Source: Siphonodentalium dalli
Taxonomy: Eukaryota; Mollusca; Scaphopoda; Gadilida; Siphonodentaliidae
Assembly: GCA_032622095.1 (NCBI GenBank)
Contig: CP136063.1
Span: 37,548,106-37,612,105, forward strand
Direction: 5' to 3'
DNA: 64,000 bases
Part shown: in pieces, positions 39,801 through 53,800 of the stretch
Layout: every line of letters begins with the position of its first letter
Numbering within the stretch: the stretch's first letter is position 1
Translations under genes and position numbers: made by a program
The notes under the pieces: generated by a model
Told to the model about the DNA's origin: nothing
The model's database searches: none
Seen by the model: only the letters and a program-made list of their open reading frames with translations

Positions 39801-42352
39801 AGAGGGCACTACAGTTCAATCATTTCTAACCTGGCTACCATATATGCGAGCCAGGATTCAGCAAAACCGATCGCGATTTTACGTAAAACGCTGTCACTGC
39901 GAATTCTTTGGACATTGCGACACCAAATTATGTGTGGACGTTTATATGGCCACCGTCCACCTTATGTAATCGACCGATCCAAGAAATCTCGTTCGAAAAA
40001 CCCGGATTAGGCCGGATATCATAGCTATTATTATAATATAGAGAGTAATCAATTGGGTGGCACCCCTCCCCATTTCTGTGAGGGTGGGATGTATCTATGG
40101 GTATTTGATGCCACCACCCACCCTCGTTGTCAAATCACCGATCCGTGAAAACCAGTTCAAAAAGGACGTGTTATTCCGATTTCTCACGAATACTAAATTC
40201 GAGAAAATCCCCAATGTGACAAAAATGCATCCCATATTTATAGAACCCATCTACAGTCACACGGGCGATCACAAATGTCACCGATATTTCCGCACATATG
40301 TTCACAGATGCGATATGGCCAAATAACCTCACGATTAGCGCTAATATCTGAGTTATTATTTCAATTCCCCACCAAAACTAAACCCTAGGTAGCTACCATA
40401 TATAGGAGTCAATCTTATGCGATATTGGGGAATTTGTCGGGTTTCGTTTCAATGGGGAATCGATTGGTGTGCCCTCTATTGTGGACAATTATTAAGTTAA
40501 ATGGACACTATTGTATTGTGCCGCCTTGCTTTTGCAATTATTGATAATTATAATTGGGGATTTGTCCCATTAAGGGCACACAGAGGGCACTACAGTTCAA
40601 TCATTTCTAACCTGGCTACCATATATGCGAGCCAGGATTCAGCAAAACCGATCGCGATTTTACGTAAAACGCTGTTACTGCGAATTCTTTGGACATTGCG
40701 ACACCAAATTATGAGTGGACGTTTATATGGCCACCGTCCACCTTATGTAATCGACCGATCCAAGAAATCTCGTTCGGAAAACCCGGATTAGGCGGATATC
40801 ATAGCTATTATTATAATATAGAGAGTAATCAATTGGGTGGCACCCCTCCCCATTTCTGTGAGGGTGGGATGTATCTATGGGTATTTGAGGCCGCCACCCA
40901 CCCTCGTTGTCAAATCACCGATCCGTGAAAACCCGTTCAAAAAGGACGTGTTATTCCGATTTCCCACGAATACTAAATTCGAGAAAATCCCCAATGTGAC
41001 AAAAATGCATCCCATATTTATAGAACCCATCTACAGTCACACGGGCGATCACAAATGTCACCGATATTTCCGCACATATGTTCACAGATACGATATGGCC
41101 AAATAACCTCACGATTAGCGCTAATATCTGAGTTATTATTTCAATTCCCCACCAAAACTAAACCCTAGGTAGCTACCATATATAGGAGTCAATCTTATGC
41201 GATATTGGGGAATTTGTCGGGTTTCGTTTCAATGGGGAATCGACTGGTGTGTCCTCTATTGTGGACAATTATTAAGTTAAATGGACACTATTGTATTGTG
41301 CCGCCTTGCTTTTGCAATTATTGATAATTATAATTGGGGATTTGTCCCATTAAGGGCACACATAAGGGCACTACAGTTCAATCATTTCTAACCTGGCGAC
41401 CATATATGCGAGCCAGGATTCAGCAAAACCGATCGCGATTTTACGTAAAACGCTGTCACTGCGAATTCTTTGGACATTGCGACACCAAATTATGAGTGGA
41501 CGTTTATATGGCCACCGTCCACCTTATGTAATCGACCGATCCAAGAAATCTCGTTCGGAAAACCCGGATTAGGCCGGATATCATAGCTATTATTATAATA
41601 TAGAGAGTAATCAATTGGGTGGCACCCCTCCCCATTTCTGTGAGGGTGGGATGTATCTATGGGTATTTGAGGCCGCCACCCACCCTCGTTGTCAAATCAC
41701 CGATCCGTGAAAACCAGTTCAAAAAGGACGTGTTATTCCGATTTCTCACGAATACTAAATTCGAGAAAATCCCCAATGTGACAAAAATGCATCACATATT
41801 TATAGAACCCATCTACAGTCACACGGGCGATCACAAATGTCACCGATATTTCCGCACATATGTTCACAGATGCGATATGGCCAAATAACCTCACGATTAG
41901 CGCTAATATCTGAGTTATTATTTCAATTCCCCACCAAAACTAAACCCTAGGTAGCTACCATATATAGGAGTCAATCTTATGCGATATTGGGGAATTTGTC
42001 GGGTTTCGTTTCAATGGGGAATCGACTGGTGTGTCCTCTATTGTGGACAATTATTAAGTTAAATGGACACTATTGTATTGTGCCGCCTTGCTTTTGCAAT
42101 TATTGATAATTATAATTGGGGATTTGTCCCATTAAGGGCGCACAGAGGGCACTACAGTTCAATCATTTCTAACCTGGCTACCATATATGCGAGCCAGGAT
42201 TCAGCAAAACCGATCGCGATTTTACGTAAAACGCTGTCACTGCGAATTCTTTGGACATTGCGACACCAAATTATGAGTGGGCGTTCATATGGCCACCGTC
42301 CACCTTATGTAATCGACCGATCCAAGAAATCCCGCTCGAAAAAGCCCGGATC
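30869..42352. repeat. 781-bp satellite array, about 14.7 units
   Basis: Using ATGGACACT as unit start, units begin at 31115, 31898, 32691, 33472, 34253, 35034, 35815, 36596, 37377, 38158, 38939, 39720, 40501, 41281 and 42063. Most are exactly 781 bp; the first two are 783 and 793. A partial unit opens the array (30869-31114) and the last stops near 42352. Units are near-identical in the middle and diverge at the left edge. Variant patterns repeat every second unit around 37-40 kb (for example 37377 and 38939 share ACCAATCCG and CGGTCGATC), indicating dimer-level amplification. Two short frames (96 and 89 codons) recur. Confidence 0.97.
33472..34252. repeat. Representative 781-bp satellite unit
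   Basis: Frame 1 (33472-33762) would encode 96 residues beginning MDTIVLCRLAFAII; a second frame covers 89 residues in most units. Neither resembles a known family. Between units, substitutions in frame 1 are mostly amino-acid changing (first unit: T to A, R to S, N to H, Q to K). One unit (41281) has a 1-nt insertion that breaks the frame. This argues against selection on a protein. The segment matching 34588-34680 of the next unit is homologous to the inverted 137-bp satellite monomer. Confidence 0.7.
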
Positions 42353-42690
42353 AGGCCGGATCAGCGTCGCTCGCTCCGGGGATTGGGGAATAATTTTGAA
42401 CCCGCAATTTTTGAGTTCTCAATTTTTTCCCCATTTCGGGTCCTAATAATTTTTGCAGGGATGACATCGTAAGGTCTCGAAACGCGTTTTAAACAAACTT
42501 TTTTTTTTTTTTTAACCGGCGGATCGGATTTTAGGATCCTAAAAACAGAATTCCCCGATTTTCGTGATTTTCGGATTCGAAAAAAACCCGGAAGGCGTCT
42601 TTTGCCGGCAAATCGGTTTCTCATCCCCGAAAGAGCTATCGAAACTCTTTCGAATGACGCTTTGACCTGAATTTATAGGATCCGTTGGAG
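42353..42690. repeat. Array-edge sequence with T-run and 16-bp palindrome
   Basis: The 781-bp unit gives way after GATCAGGCCGGATC to unrelated sequence. This has a 15-nt T-run (about 42499-42513), the perfect palindrome TTTTAGGATCCTAAAA (42529-42544) and many TTTTCG/CGAAAA motifs. It looks like the end of a mobile element abutting or seeding the array. Confidence 0.4.
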
Positions 42691-43999
42691 ATCCTCTATA
42701 TATCGCACAGTATACTCAATATAATTCAAAATCAGACAACTGTACATAATAAACCATTGTCAACTTATTGGAATGTATGAGTCAAAAGAGAAGGGCTAAT
42801 ATAACATGTAATCTATAGAGCCTGTCACCACTATCATAGTGTAAGCAGTTATAATTACACTGTTAGACAAAATACCGTCGCTTTAACGGTCTGCTGCCAA
42901 CAATATTTGACTCTTAAACATACGGTCAGGCCGCAGCATTATCCACGGTATAAAACCGTTTAATTAACTGGAAGATCGTAACCAGTAACTGTCAAACGGT
43001 TGTATTTTTTACGGTTCAGCCAGGTTCAGCGCCGTTTAATTAATATCAAGACCGTAACAAATAAAGGTCAGACCTATTGTATTTTTCATGGGTCAACACC
43101 AATGTTTTGCTCTTAATTTGCTAATTTAACATAGAATTAGCCAGGTTCCAATGATGAAAATATGATTTACCGGTAGGCATTACGATTCGTATGTTTTTGA
43201 ATGGTCGAAACCAGTATTATCCGTAACTACAAAATACATCTTAGTTCTTATGTTACGATCATAGTTTTGATGAAATGTAAAGTGATAGACAATACTTATG
43301 AAACTTTGCAGTTTGCAGAGGATCAAGCTTGTTATCTGCCTCGTATAATTTAATCCGGAAAAGGCTGTGCATGCGTAATGTGTTCGCCTTTCACTAACTA
43401 CTGTATACATATGGCTGTAAATAAAAAACGATACTAGTAATAGCTGACAAGCCAACCCAATAAAACCTATCACTATTCAGTCATGAGTAATACTAATTTC
43501 AACCATTCTAAAACATGAATCGGCATGCCCTTTTAAGCCATAAAAAAACAAAGCTTCACAGTTAAAACTCAAATTTATGTACATGTAAAAGTAAAATATC
43601 TTAATGGCATACTTTTTGGTAACATGTAAAGCGTGAAATTGTCCAGTCACTTGTAAACACAGTTTTTGTTTCAACAGGTGAATATGGGTTTCATCCGCAT
43701 GATTTTTACTGAGTTATGCCCCTTTTTCGACTTAGATTTTTTTCCTGATATGCGGTTTCCAGATGATAAATTTAGATTGAGTCGAGTGAACTGAACAGAA
43801 TGTGGTATACAGATCAAGTTCAAATATGGGTTCTGTCTACATGCCCCACTATACTCCAGAAACTGGCATATTATGCCACGCCCCGACGGCGTTCCCTTGT
43901 TTTTTAATAATATAAAACATTTAATATGAATTGTTTTTCATTTATTTTTCAAATTATATTTGTTCAGGTTTGGTTCGTTAATTAAGCTAGCTTATTTTC
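42691..43999. other. Unannotated DNA; small diverged tandem pair
   Basis: Positions 42708-42735 are the reverse complement of 3798-3825. About 42954-43020 and 43031-43096 are two diverged copies of an ACCGTTTAATTAAC..GTATTTTTYAYGG unit. No gene is supported. Confidence 0.4.
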
Positions 44000-44590
44000 A
44001 TATTATTGACATGTAGATGTGAACGATTAATTTTGGGGTTGTTTGGTCATTTGAATTTCAAAATTCAATCGATTAGCACAGGCTACATGTCATACTGTTC
44101 GTCCGATCATTATGAAATTTGTCATGGATTTTAATATTGACAAGTAGATGGGAAACGAGTAATTTTGGGGTTTTTCGACCAAAAATCATGGCCACCAGCA
44201 GCCATCGTGGATTTTACTCTTTTCATGACTAACTCCTTTGGCATGGGCTACAGGTCTTAACTTTGGTCGGATCAGGAAATGTGTCATGGATGTTAACAAT
44301 GACATGTACATTTAGATGGGAACGAGTCAATTTGGGGTCATTCGGCCAAGAAACATGGCCGTTGCAGCCATCTTGGATTTTAATCTTTGTATGTCTAAAT
44401 CCTTTGGTCAGATCATTATGAATTTTGTCATGGCTGTTGACATTCACATATATATGGGAACTAGTCATTTTGGGGTCATTCGGCAAAAAAGTTAAAAAAA
44501 ATTCAATCTATTACCACGGACTACAAGGCCATAATATTTGTCTGATTATCATGAAATTTGTCATGGATGTTAATCACAACCCAAATGTTG
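44000..44590. repeat. Diverged tandem repeat, AGATGGGAACGAGTCATTTTGGGG type
   Basis: Four diverged units begin near 44016, 44145, 44312 and 44452. The core is ATGGGAACGAG, then TTTTGGGGTCATTCGGC, GCAGCCATCTTGGATTTT, CTAAATCCTTTGGCATG and GATCATTATGAAATTTGTC. Two more units occur at 56310-56620, so this is a dispersed family that is partly tandem. Confidence 0.8.
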
Positions 44591-45404
44591 TGTTACGGTT
44601 ACGTAAGCGACGCAAGTATAGTTGTGACGTCACTAATTTCTATACTCTATCAACTTCAAATTATTTTTTTTACATCCGGGCGATTCGGTCCTATGGGGCC
44701 TTTATGGTGGCCGCCATGTTGGAATAACCTTTACAAGTTAACAAAATGAATTTATGTTTCTTCTTCGATGAGCCTCCCCATAGCAACGCTGTGAAATTTG
44801 AAAAACAAAATCAACCGTATTCAAAATTAAATGATTGAAGTGGATTTAGTTGACATAGGCACATAGCATTCGGCAAACTTAGTCAGATTCCGAACCGTTT
44901 GTTTGAAATTACGTCAGGAGAAACACTGTCAGGTCAAGGAAATCAGAAAATGGACATTTTAGAGCTGACTGATTTACACATTTACTACTAGTACTACTAG
45001 TCTATTACTATTAGGATTGTATTAGTGATTACAGATTAGTAAATTTAGTTTTCAACGACTTCTGGCTCAGCCTCACCCACTCACTGTGAGTGTGATTCGG
45101 GTCAAAATACAATTCTAGCCAGTTACAGAGCAGTCGACACACAGATGTGGCAAACATGTACGCCCAGTGAATTGGTGTGACTGACAAAGTGAGTCAATTA
45201 ACTTGGTTAGTGAAGGAAAAGAAGAACATCTCCCATTTGGTCTCGGCACACTGCAGCGTGCAGTGACTGGTGAGAGGATATGCCTTCAAATTTTCATCTA
45301 TGAATTCTGTTTCCTGTGATGGACAGATCAAGTTAAATAATATGAATCATACGTGACAGGTAGTGGAGCAACCACACATGCTGTATCCCGAATTTGCTTT
45401 TCAT
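44591..45404. other. Unannotated DNA
   Basis: No supported gene. The stretch TACTACTAGTACTACTAGT near 44981 is a small palindromic repeat. Confidence 0.4.
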
Positions 45405-47880
45405 CACCAACGCAGGTCCCGTCATAAAATAATTAATGCTGCACCAGCACAGCTGCCGTCATGAAATTGTTAATGCTGCACCAATGCAGCTCCCGTCATA
45501 AAAGGGGTAATGCTGCACCAGCACAGCTCCCGTCATGAAAGGGTTAATGCTGCACCAGCACAGATCCCGTCAAGAAAGGGTTATTGCTTCACCAGCACAG
45601 CTCCCGTCATGAAAGGGTTAATGTTGCACCAGCACAGCTCCCGTCATGAAATGGTTAATACTGCACCAATGCAGCTCCCGTCATAAAAGGGTTAATAATG
45701 CACCAGCACAGCTCCCGTCAGAAAAGGGTTAATGCTGCACCAGCATAGCTCCCGTCATGAAAGGGTTAATGCTGCACGAGCACAGCTCCAGTCACGAAAG
45801 GATTAATGCTGCACAAACGTAGTTCCAGTCATGAAATAATTAAGGTTGCACCAGCACAGCTCCCGTCATGAAAGAGTTAATTCTGCACCAACGCAGCTCC
45901 CACCATGGCACGGTTAATGCTGAACCAACACAGCTACACGCCATGAAAGGGTTAATGCTGCACCAGCACAGATCCCATCATAAAATAATTAATGCTGCAC
46001 CAAAGAAGCTCCCGTCGTGAAATAATTAATGCTGCATCAGCGCAGCTCCAGTAATGAAAGGGTTAATGCTGCACCAGCACAGCTCCCGTTATAAAATAAT
46101 TAATGCTGCACCAACGCAACTCCCACCATAACATAATAAATGCTGCACCAGCACAGCTCCAATCATAAAATAATTAATGCAGCACCAGCACAGTTCCTCA
46201 CATGAACGGGTTAATGCTACACCAACGCAGTTCCCGTCAAAAAAGGGTTAATGCTACACCAGCACAGCTCCCGTCATGAAAGGGTTAATGCTGCATCAGC
46301 ACAGCTCCCGTCATGAAATGGTTAATGCTGCACCAACGCAGCTCCCGTCATGAAAGGGTTAATGCTGCACCAGCGCAGCTACTGCTATGAAATGGTTAAT
46401 GCTGCACCAGCGCAGCTCCCGTTATGAAAGGGTTATTGCTTCACCACCGCAACTCCCGTCATGAAATGGTTAATGCTGCACCAGCACAGCTCCCGCCATG
46501 AAATGGTTAATGCTGCACCAACGCAGCTCCCGTCATGAAAGGGTTAATGCTGCACCAGCGCAGCTACTGCTATGAAAGGGTTAATGCTGCACCAGCGCAG
46601 CTCCCGTTATGAAAGGGTTATTGCTTCACCACCGCAACTCCCGTCATGAAATGGTTAATGCTGCACCAGCGCAGTTCCCGTCATGAAATGGTTAATACTG
46701 CACCAACGCAGCTCCCGTCATGAAATGGTTAATGCTGCACCAGCGCAGTTCCCGTCATGACAGGGTTATTGTGGCACCAACGCTGCTCCCAACATCAAGT
46801 AATTAATGCTGCACCAACGCAGCTCCCGTCATGAAATAATTAATGCTGCATCAGCGCAGCTCCCGTAATAAAAGGGTTAATGCCGCACCAGCACAGCTCC
46901 CGTTATAAAATAATTAATGCTGCACCAACGCAACTCCCACCATAAAAGAATAAATGCTGCACCAGCACAGCTCCAATCATAAAATAATTAATGCAGCACC
47001 AGCACAGTTCCTCACATGAACGGGTTAATGCTACACCAACGCAGTTCCCGTCAAAAAAGGGTTAATGCTGCACCAGCACAGCTCCCGTCATGAAAGGGTT
47101 AATGCTGCATCAGCACAGCTCCCGTCATGAAATGGTTAATGCTGCACCAACGCAGCTCCCGTCATGAAAGGGTTAATGCTGCACCAGCGCAGCTACTGCT
47201 ATGAAATGGTTAATGCTGCACCAGCGCAGCTCCCGTTATGAAAGGGTTATTGCTTCACCACCGCAACTCCCGTCATGAAATGGTTAATGCTGCACCAGCG
47301 CAGTTCCCGTCATGAAATGGTTAATACTGCACCAACGCAGCTCCCGTCATGAAAGGGTTAATGCTGCACCAGCGCAGTTCCCGTCATGACAGGGTTATTG
47401 TGGCACCAACGCTGCTCCCAACATCAAGTAATTAATGCTGCACCAACGCAGCTCCCGTCATGAAAGAGTTAATGCTGCACCAGCGCAGCTCCCGTCATGA
47501 AAGGGTTAATGCTGCACCAGCGCAGCTCCCGTCATGAAAGAGTTAATGCTGCCCCAACGCAACTCCCATCATAAAAGAATAAATGCTGCACCAGCATAGC
47601 TCCCATCATAACAAAAAATTAATGATGCACCAACGCAGCTCCCGTCATGAAAGGGTTAATGCTGCACCAACGCAGCTCCCGTCATGAAAGGGTTAATGCT
47701 GCACCAGCGCAGCTCCCGTCATGAAAGGGTTAATGCTGCACCAACGCAGCTCCCATCATGAAAGGGTTAATGCTGCACCAGCGCAGCTCCCGTCATGAAA
47801 GAGTTAATGCTGCCCCAACGCAACTCCCATCATAAAAGAATAAATGCTGCAACAGCATAGCTCCCATCATAAAAAATTAA
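45405..47880. repeat. 37-bp minisatellite, block 1 (about 66 units)
   Basis: The unit reads ATGAAAGGGTTAATGCTGCACCAGCGCAGCTCCCGTC with variants AGC/AAC and GGGTTAAT, TGGTTAAT or TAATTAAT. Each unit contains GCTGC-ACCAGC-GCAGC, a 5-bp stem with 6-nt loop. An 814-bp (22-unit) block starting near 46161 is repeated from near 46975. A 185-bp (5-unit) duplication sits inside it (46379 versus 46564). Length 37 rules out a continuous frame. Confidence 0.95.
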
Positions 47881-50800
47881 TATATATATATATATATATC
47901 TTTATTATCCTCCATATATGGAGATTCATATATAAATGTTTATATTATGAAAACAAACACAATTTGGTACATAACACAGTGTATAAGAAATTTAAGATTA
48001 CAAACATATCTACAACACATGTCTCAATATGTATGATGAACCAACTACACATGCACATATACACACACACTCATGCACTACAGAAAGTAGATATTCCATT
48101 CTACAGCCATATCGCACTTACAGACAGAGAAATGGCATACTCCGAGACGACCAAGCCAAAGTTGGACCCAAATCAGGGATCTCTCTCTCTCTGGAAGACC
48201 CACAAACGCCAATGCCTTTGTGCAGTCTTACCGACTCGGGGCCGACCATTTCCCCAGCACCACTCATGTATACATATATAGCCATATCGCACTCACATAC
48301 AAACAGACGACAGTCAGGCAGGCATACGAGACAAACAAACAAACGGCAGACATACATACAGACAAATGTACTTACTGGTAAAACAATACACAGATACATG
48401 TGATATGAACAATTACGAACACGCTTATAACTGCATGTTATGATAGAGTTTATATGAAGGTTTGTGAGATCTAGTCAGGACTTGGCGTCAGTCGATCAAC
48501 ATAATACTCTCCAGAGAAATGCGGCTTCTACGGGATCACAGTATAAGTTTTCATGTAGACCTGTTAGTAGAACGCGCGTTTTGGATTCTACATCCAGTTT
48601 GTCATAAATGTCTACATGCCCCAACGCAGCTCCCGTCATGAATGAATTAATGCTGCCCCAACGCAGCTCCCGTCATGAAAGAATTAATGCTGCAATAGCA
48701 CAGCTCCGGTCATAAAAGGGTTAACGTTGCACCAACGCAGCTCCCGTTATGAAAGGGTTAATGCTGCACCAACGCAGCTCCCATCATCAAGTAATTAATG
48801 CTGCACCAACGCAGCTCCCATCATGAAATAATTAATGCTGCACCAGCGCAGCTCCCGTCATGAAAGAGTTAATGCTGCACCAACGCAGCTCCCGTCATGA
48901 AATAATTAATGCTGCACCAGCTCAGCTCCCGTCATGAAAGGGTTAATGTTGCACCAGCGAAGCTCCCGTCATGAAAGGGTTAATGCTGCACCAACGCAGC
49001 TCCCGTCATGAAAGGGTTAATGCTGCACCAGCGCAGCTCCCGTCATGAAAGAATTAATGCTGCACTAGCACAGCTCCCGTAATGAAAGGGCTAATACTGC
49101 ACCAACGCAGCTCCCATCATAAAAAAAATAATGCTGCACCAGCACAGCTCCCGTCATTAAATAATTAATGCTGCGCCAACGAAGCTTCCGTCATGAAATA
49201 ATTAATGCTGCACCAGCACAGCTCCCGTCATGAAAGGGTTAATGCTGCACCAACGCAACTCCCGTCATGAAAGGGTTAATGCTGCACCAATCCAACTCCC
49301 ATCAACAAGTAATTAATGCTGCACCAACGCAGATCCCATCATCAAATAATTAATGCTGCTCCAAAGCAGCTCCCGTCATGAAATAATTAATGCTGCACCA
49401 GCGCATCTCCCGTCATGAAAGAGTTAATGCTGCACCAACGCAGCCACCGTCAACAAATAATTAATGCTGCACAAACGCAGCTCCCGTCATGAAATAATTA
49501 ATGCTGCACCAGGCCACCAGCGCAGCTCCAATCATGAATGGGTTAATGCTGCACCAACGCAGATTCCGCCATGAAAGGGTTAATGCTGCACCAACGCAGC
49601 TCCCATCATCAAATAATTAATGCACCAACGCAGCTCCCGTCATGAAATAATTAATGCTGCACCAACGCAGCTCCCGTCATAAAAAAGGTTAATGCTGCAC
49701 CAGCACAGCTCCCATCATAAAAGAATGAATGCTGCACCAGCACAGCTCCCATCATAACAAAATTAATGCTGCACCATACAGTTCCTTTCATGAAAGGGTT
49801 AATGCTGCACTAACGCAGCTCACGTCATGAAAGTGTTAATGCTGCACCAACGCAACTCCCAACGCAACTCCCGTCGTGAAATAATTAATGCTGCACCAGC
49901 GCAGCTCCCGTCATGAACGGGTAAATGCTGCACCAGCGCAGCTCCAATCATGAATGGGTTAATGTTGCACCAAAGCAGCTGCCGTCCGAAATAATTAATG
50001 ATGCACCAGCGCAGCTCTCGCCATGAAAGGGTTAATGCTGCACCAGCGCACCCCCCATCATGAATGTGTTAATGCTGCACCAACGCAGCTCCCAACATAA
50101 AAAATGTTAATGCTGCACCAGCACAGCTCCCATCATAAAAGAATTAATGTTGCACCAGTACAGTTCCTTTCATGAAAGGGTTAATGCTGCACCAGCACAG
50201 CTTCCGTAATAAAAACATTAATGCTGCACTAGCGCATCTCCCATCGTGAAAGGGTTAATGCAGCACATACGCAGCCAACATGACGTAAATGACGTCATGA
50301 GCCGTGGCATTTCATCTCGTTGTTCCACTTCCAATTCCGCAATTTTAAACAGTTGCTAATCGGAAATCACGTGTCAATTTCGCTAAATAGCATACACTCT
50401 TTCCTGAATTTCCTCTCATCGTATAGAAAATATAAAAAAAATTATATGACGTCATTCACATGCCTAAGGTATAAACAACCACGCTCGCCTGTGGTGAGCT
50501 GGTGGTTGCTATAATACTTATAATGCACCGTTAATAACGCCATTAAGATAACGGTGATTTCTTTCAGCATTCTCAATTTCTCACATATTAAATATTTCAT
50601 GATTTTAACACTGTGTTCTCTGTTTAAACCTTAAGCACTAAGCGGGAGCTCGACCAGCATGGCTAGCATATATACTAGTGGCTATTTGTGGACAAATTAT
50701 TAAATATAGCCCTGCGTACTTGCTATTGTCGACTTGACAAATTGGTATTGGAATAATCTGTATGCTAAACATAATAATTCCAGGCCAAACTGTTCGAACT

Positions 50801-53800
50801 GTCATGACCTTCTAGTTCTACATGACTCAAATGTTTAATCCGGTAGCATTTTCTTAGACCATGCCATGAATCTCTATGTATCTATGCCCGTCGAAATTGA
50901 TATATTCCACCAGTACAAAGTTTTTGCTGTTGCGATAGCGAAGTTTGTAACAATGAAAAAACAGTACAGGTAATAGATTATGAAATACCTGTTCCTTAAT
51001 AATGTGTGCCATATAATGTGAACGTCTAACTTTGAAATTGCAAGATTTAAGTGACTTTGTGGTTGATTTTGCTTTGCGTCCCTTATGCCCTTACACTAAT
51101 GTAATTCCTCCCGGGCAATTAGAAAATTCTCAACGATGATTAAATTATTTGGCATAGAGACATATATAGAATTAAATTAAAATAGAATTAAATATAATTA
51201 AATTTCCATCACTATTATTTCAGTCTAAGTCTCCACTATCAATATTATTGACCATCGTAATGATATGACACCTGAGAGTATTATATAATATCACAACAGT
51301 CACAAACAAGCATGCAATCTCGAGCTGGGACCAACGCTATTGTGAAGTAGATTATTGAGAAACAAGATTAACAATAAAGGGAAATATATTCCCTTCTTGT
51401 TTATTCATTGTTATGAATTTCACTGTCAGAATATAAAAAAGTTCCCAGGTTTTTGTACAGTGCAATTGGTGTACAGTACTATTGTCTATAGTACGGTCAT
51501 ATCTGGTGTAGAGATTCATGACATGATCTAGTAATTTTTGTGGTTCGATGGTCTTTTAAGGTGAACTCAGTAAACGTGCATATATGTACGTTTGATTAAT
51601 TAGTAGTAACCGTATAGGAAACGCCCCGAACATACCACTATTGCACAATGACATCAGTTTGTTTGATCTAAATTATTTAACCACTCCAGCCCCAAAACAA
51701 TAGTCATTTGGCAAATTATGTCATTCCTTTGTGAAGTGCCTATCATCTACTGAAGGTGGATCCTACCACAGGCCAGAAATTGTGTCCCATTGAGTCATTG
51801 TGCCCCCACCCGTGTAACTCGCTGAAGGTCAATCATACATAAACGTCTATAAATAAATCAGATGTGGCTTTGTGAAATATGTAATAAATCCCCGTTCTCC
51901 ACATCACAAAAATGTATTTATAGTCCAGTGCATTTATGGTTTTACCCAGAACTAATTGCAACAGAATTTTTTTTTGCTGGAATTGGTACATATACCCTCC
52001 GTAAACAACATACTAAAAATCGGCAAAAATCGGAAAAAGGGAAATTAGTGAATTTCGTGGGAAATAAATCGGGAAAATTTGGTCAAATCATCAATATATG
52101 GATTTTCATGAATGTATATAAAAAATTCAAATTTACAAGTCCTACAAATATCATGCCTATTTTGTCAACCACATTTTCCTGAATCCAGAACTGGAAACCA
52201 TTCCCAGATTCCTTAAGTATTTTTCGAGTTGTGTGCTTTCAAAAACGCGAGTTTACCTGATTTTGGAGCCTTAATTTCGCAGAATGAGCCAAATGCCGTA
52301 TTATATGGTTAATTATTTAAAAAACTAGTGCCAAATTAATGACCTTTTCACTGTTTTAGCAATTTCCTCACTAGATTAAACACAAAATATGATTAATATG
52401 TGCATCTATGAATAAGGAGAATAAAATATTCTCAAACAAAATGTGTGTTCCATTGTATGGACTTAGCCAAATTTGCCTTGCCACAGAACTTGTGATGAAA
52501 TGCCATATTTGAGGTCATGTAACTCAATAAATTAATATCCATATGCTTTGCTTTTCTCATAACATTTTGAGAATACTAGATTGAAGAAATTGTGAAGTAA
52601 TTTCCAAATACATTGGTGAATAAAATAAAATTATGGTCCTATGAACTCTTAGTCTAGCCTCTTTTCCGAAAATGCTATTGTGGGGCGTTTTTGTCAATTT
52701 TAAAAGGATTTTAGGCATATTAAGAATAATTAACGAAAGTTTATTGTGTAAAATTATGTGATCTGTCCTCTTAAATCATTTTTTTGTTGAGAAAATAGCA
52801 TTTCAATGGTTATACCAATGAATGTCACTGGATTTCACTCATCATTATGGAAACTTACTCCAAATTTGAACGTCAGAACAATGGGGTAGGGAAAGCATAT
52901 CAACAAAAACTTCAAAATTATGCATCTTGAAGCATAAAACTTTATATTAACAGCTTCTGCTTACATTGTTCTTTCATGCATAATTTCATATTTCCTTTGT
53001 TTATGTTTATTGACAGAGCTATAATATTTGTTGTCATAATTTGGCAGTGAAATGTCAAATTGGCATTTTGAGATTGTTTTTATACAACATAACCATAAAG
53101 TTCTAAATCAACGTCCGATAACGTATTAAGCAGTTTTATAATGCAACAGGAATGTACACAAACTGGAAGAAAACAACATTGTGTCTGAAATGGCTGTAAT
53201 TTGGTGATAAGATTGCATTTTGTGATTTTTCCTACCCCTATACCAACGTTAAAATTTGGAGTCAGTTTCCTGAAAAATGAAAGAAATCTAGTGACATACT
53301 ATGGCATAACCAATGTAAGGCTAATTTTTTATCACTTACGTGTTGTGGGAGGAAAGTTCAAATAATTTTACACATTAAAACACCCATTGTTTTTTGTTTT
53401 GATGGCCCAAATCCTTTTAGAATGGACAAAAATGCCTCAAACTGGCATCATTGGAAACAAGCTAAGACTAAGTATTCAAAGGGCCATAAGTTGATTTTCT
53501 TAAATAATGTCCTGTTAATACCTTTACAATTTGTTCAATCCAACATACTTAAAAGGTTATAAGAAACGCATGGCATATTGGTATTAAATTATTGAGTTAC
53601 ATGACCTCAAATATTGCATTTCATCACACACGTTCAGTGTCAGAGGCAAAATTGGCTAAGTCCATACAATGGAACACACATTTTGTTTGAGAATATAATC
53701 TTCTTCTTAATTATAGATGCACATATTAATCATATTTTGTGTTTAATCTAGTGAGGAAATTACTAAAACAGTGAAAAATCCCTTCAGTTTGCTCTAGTTT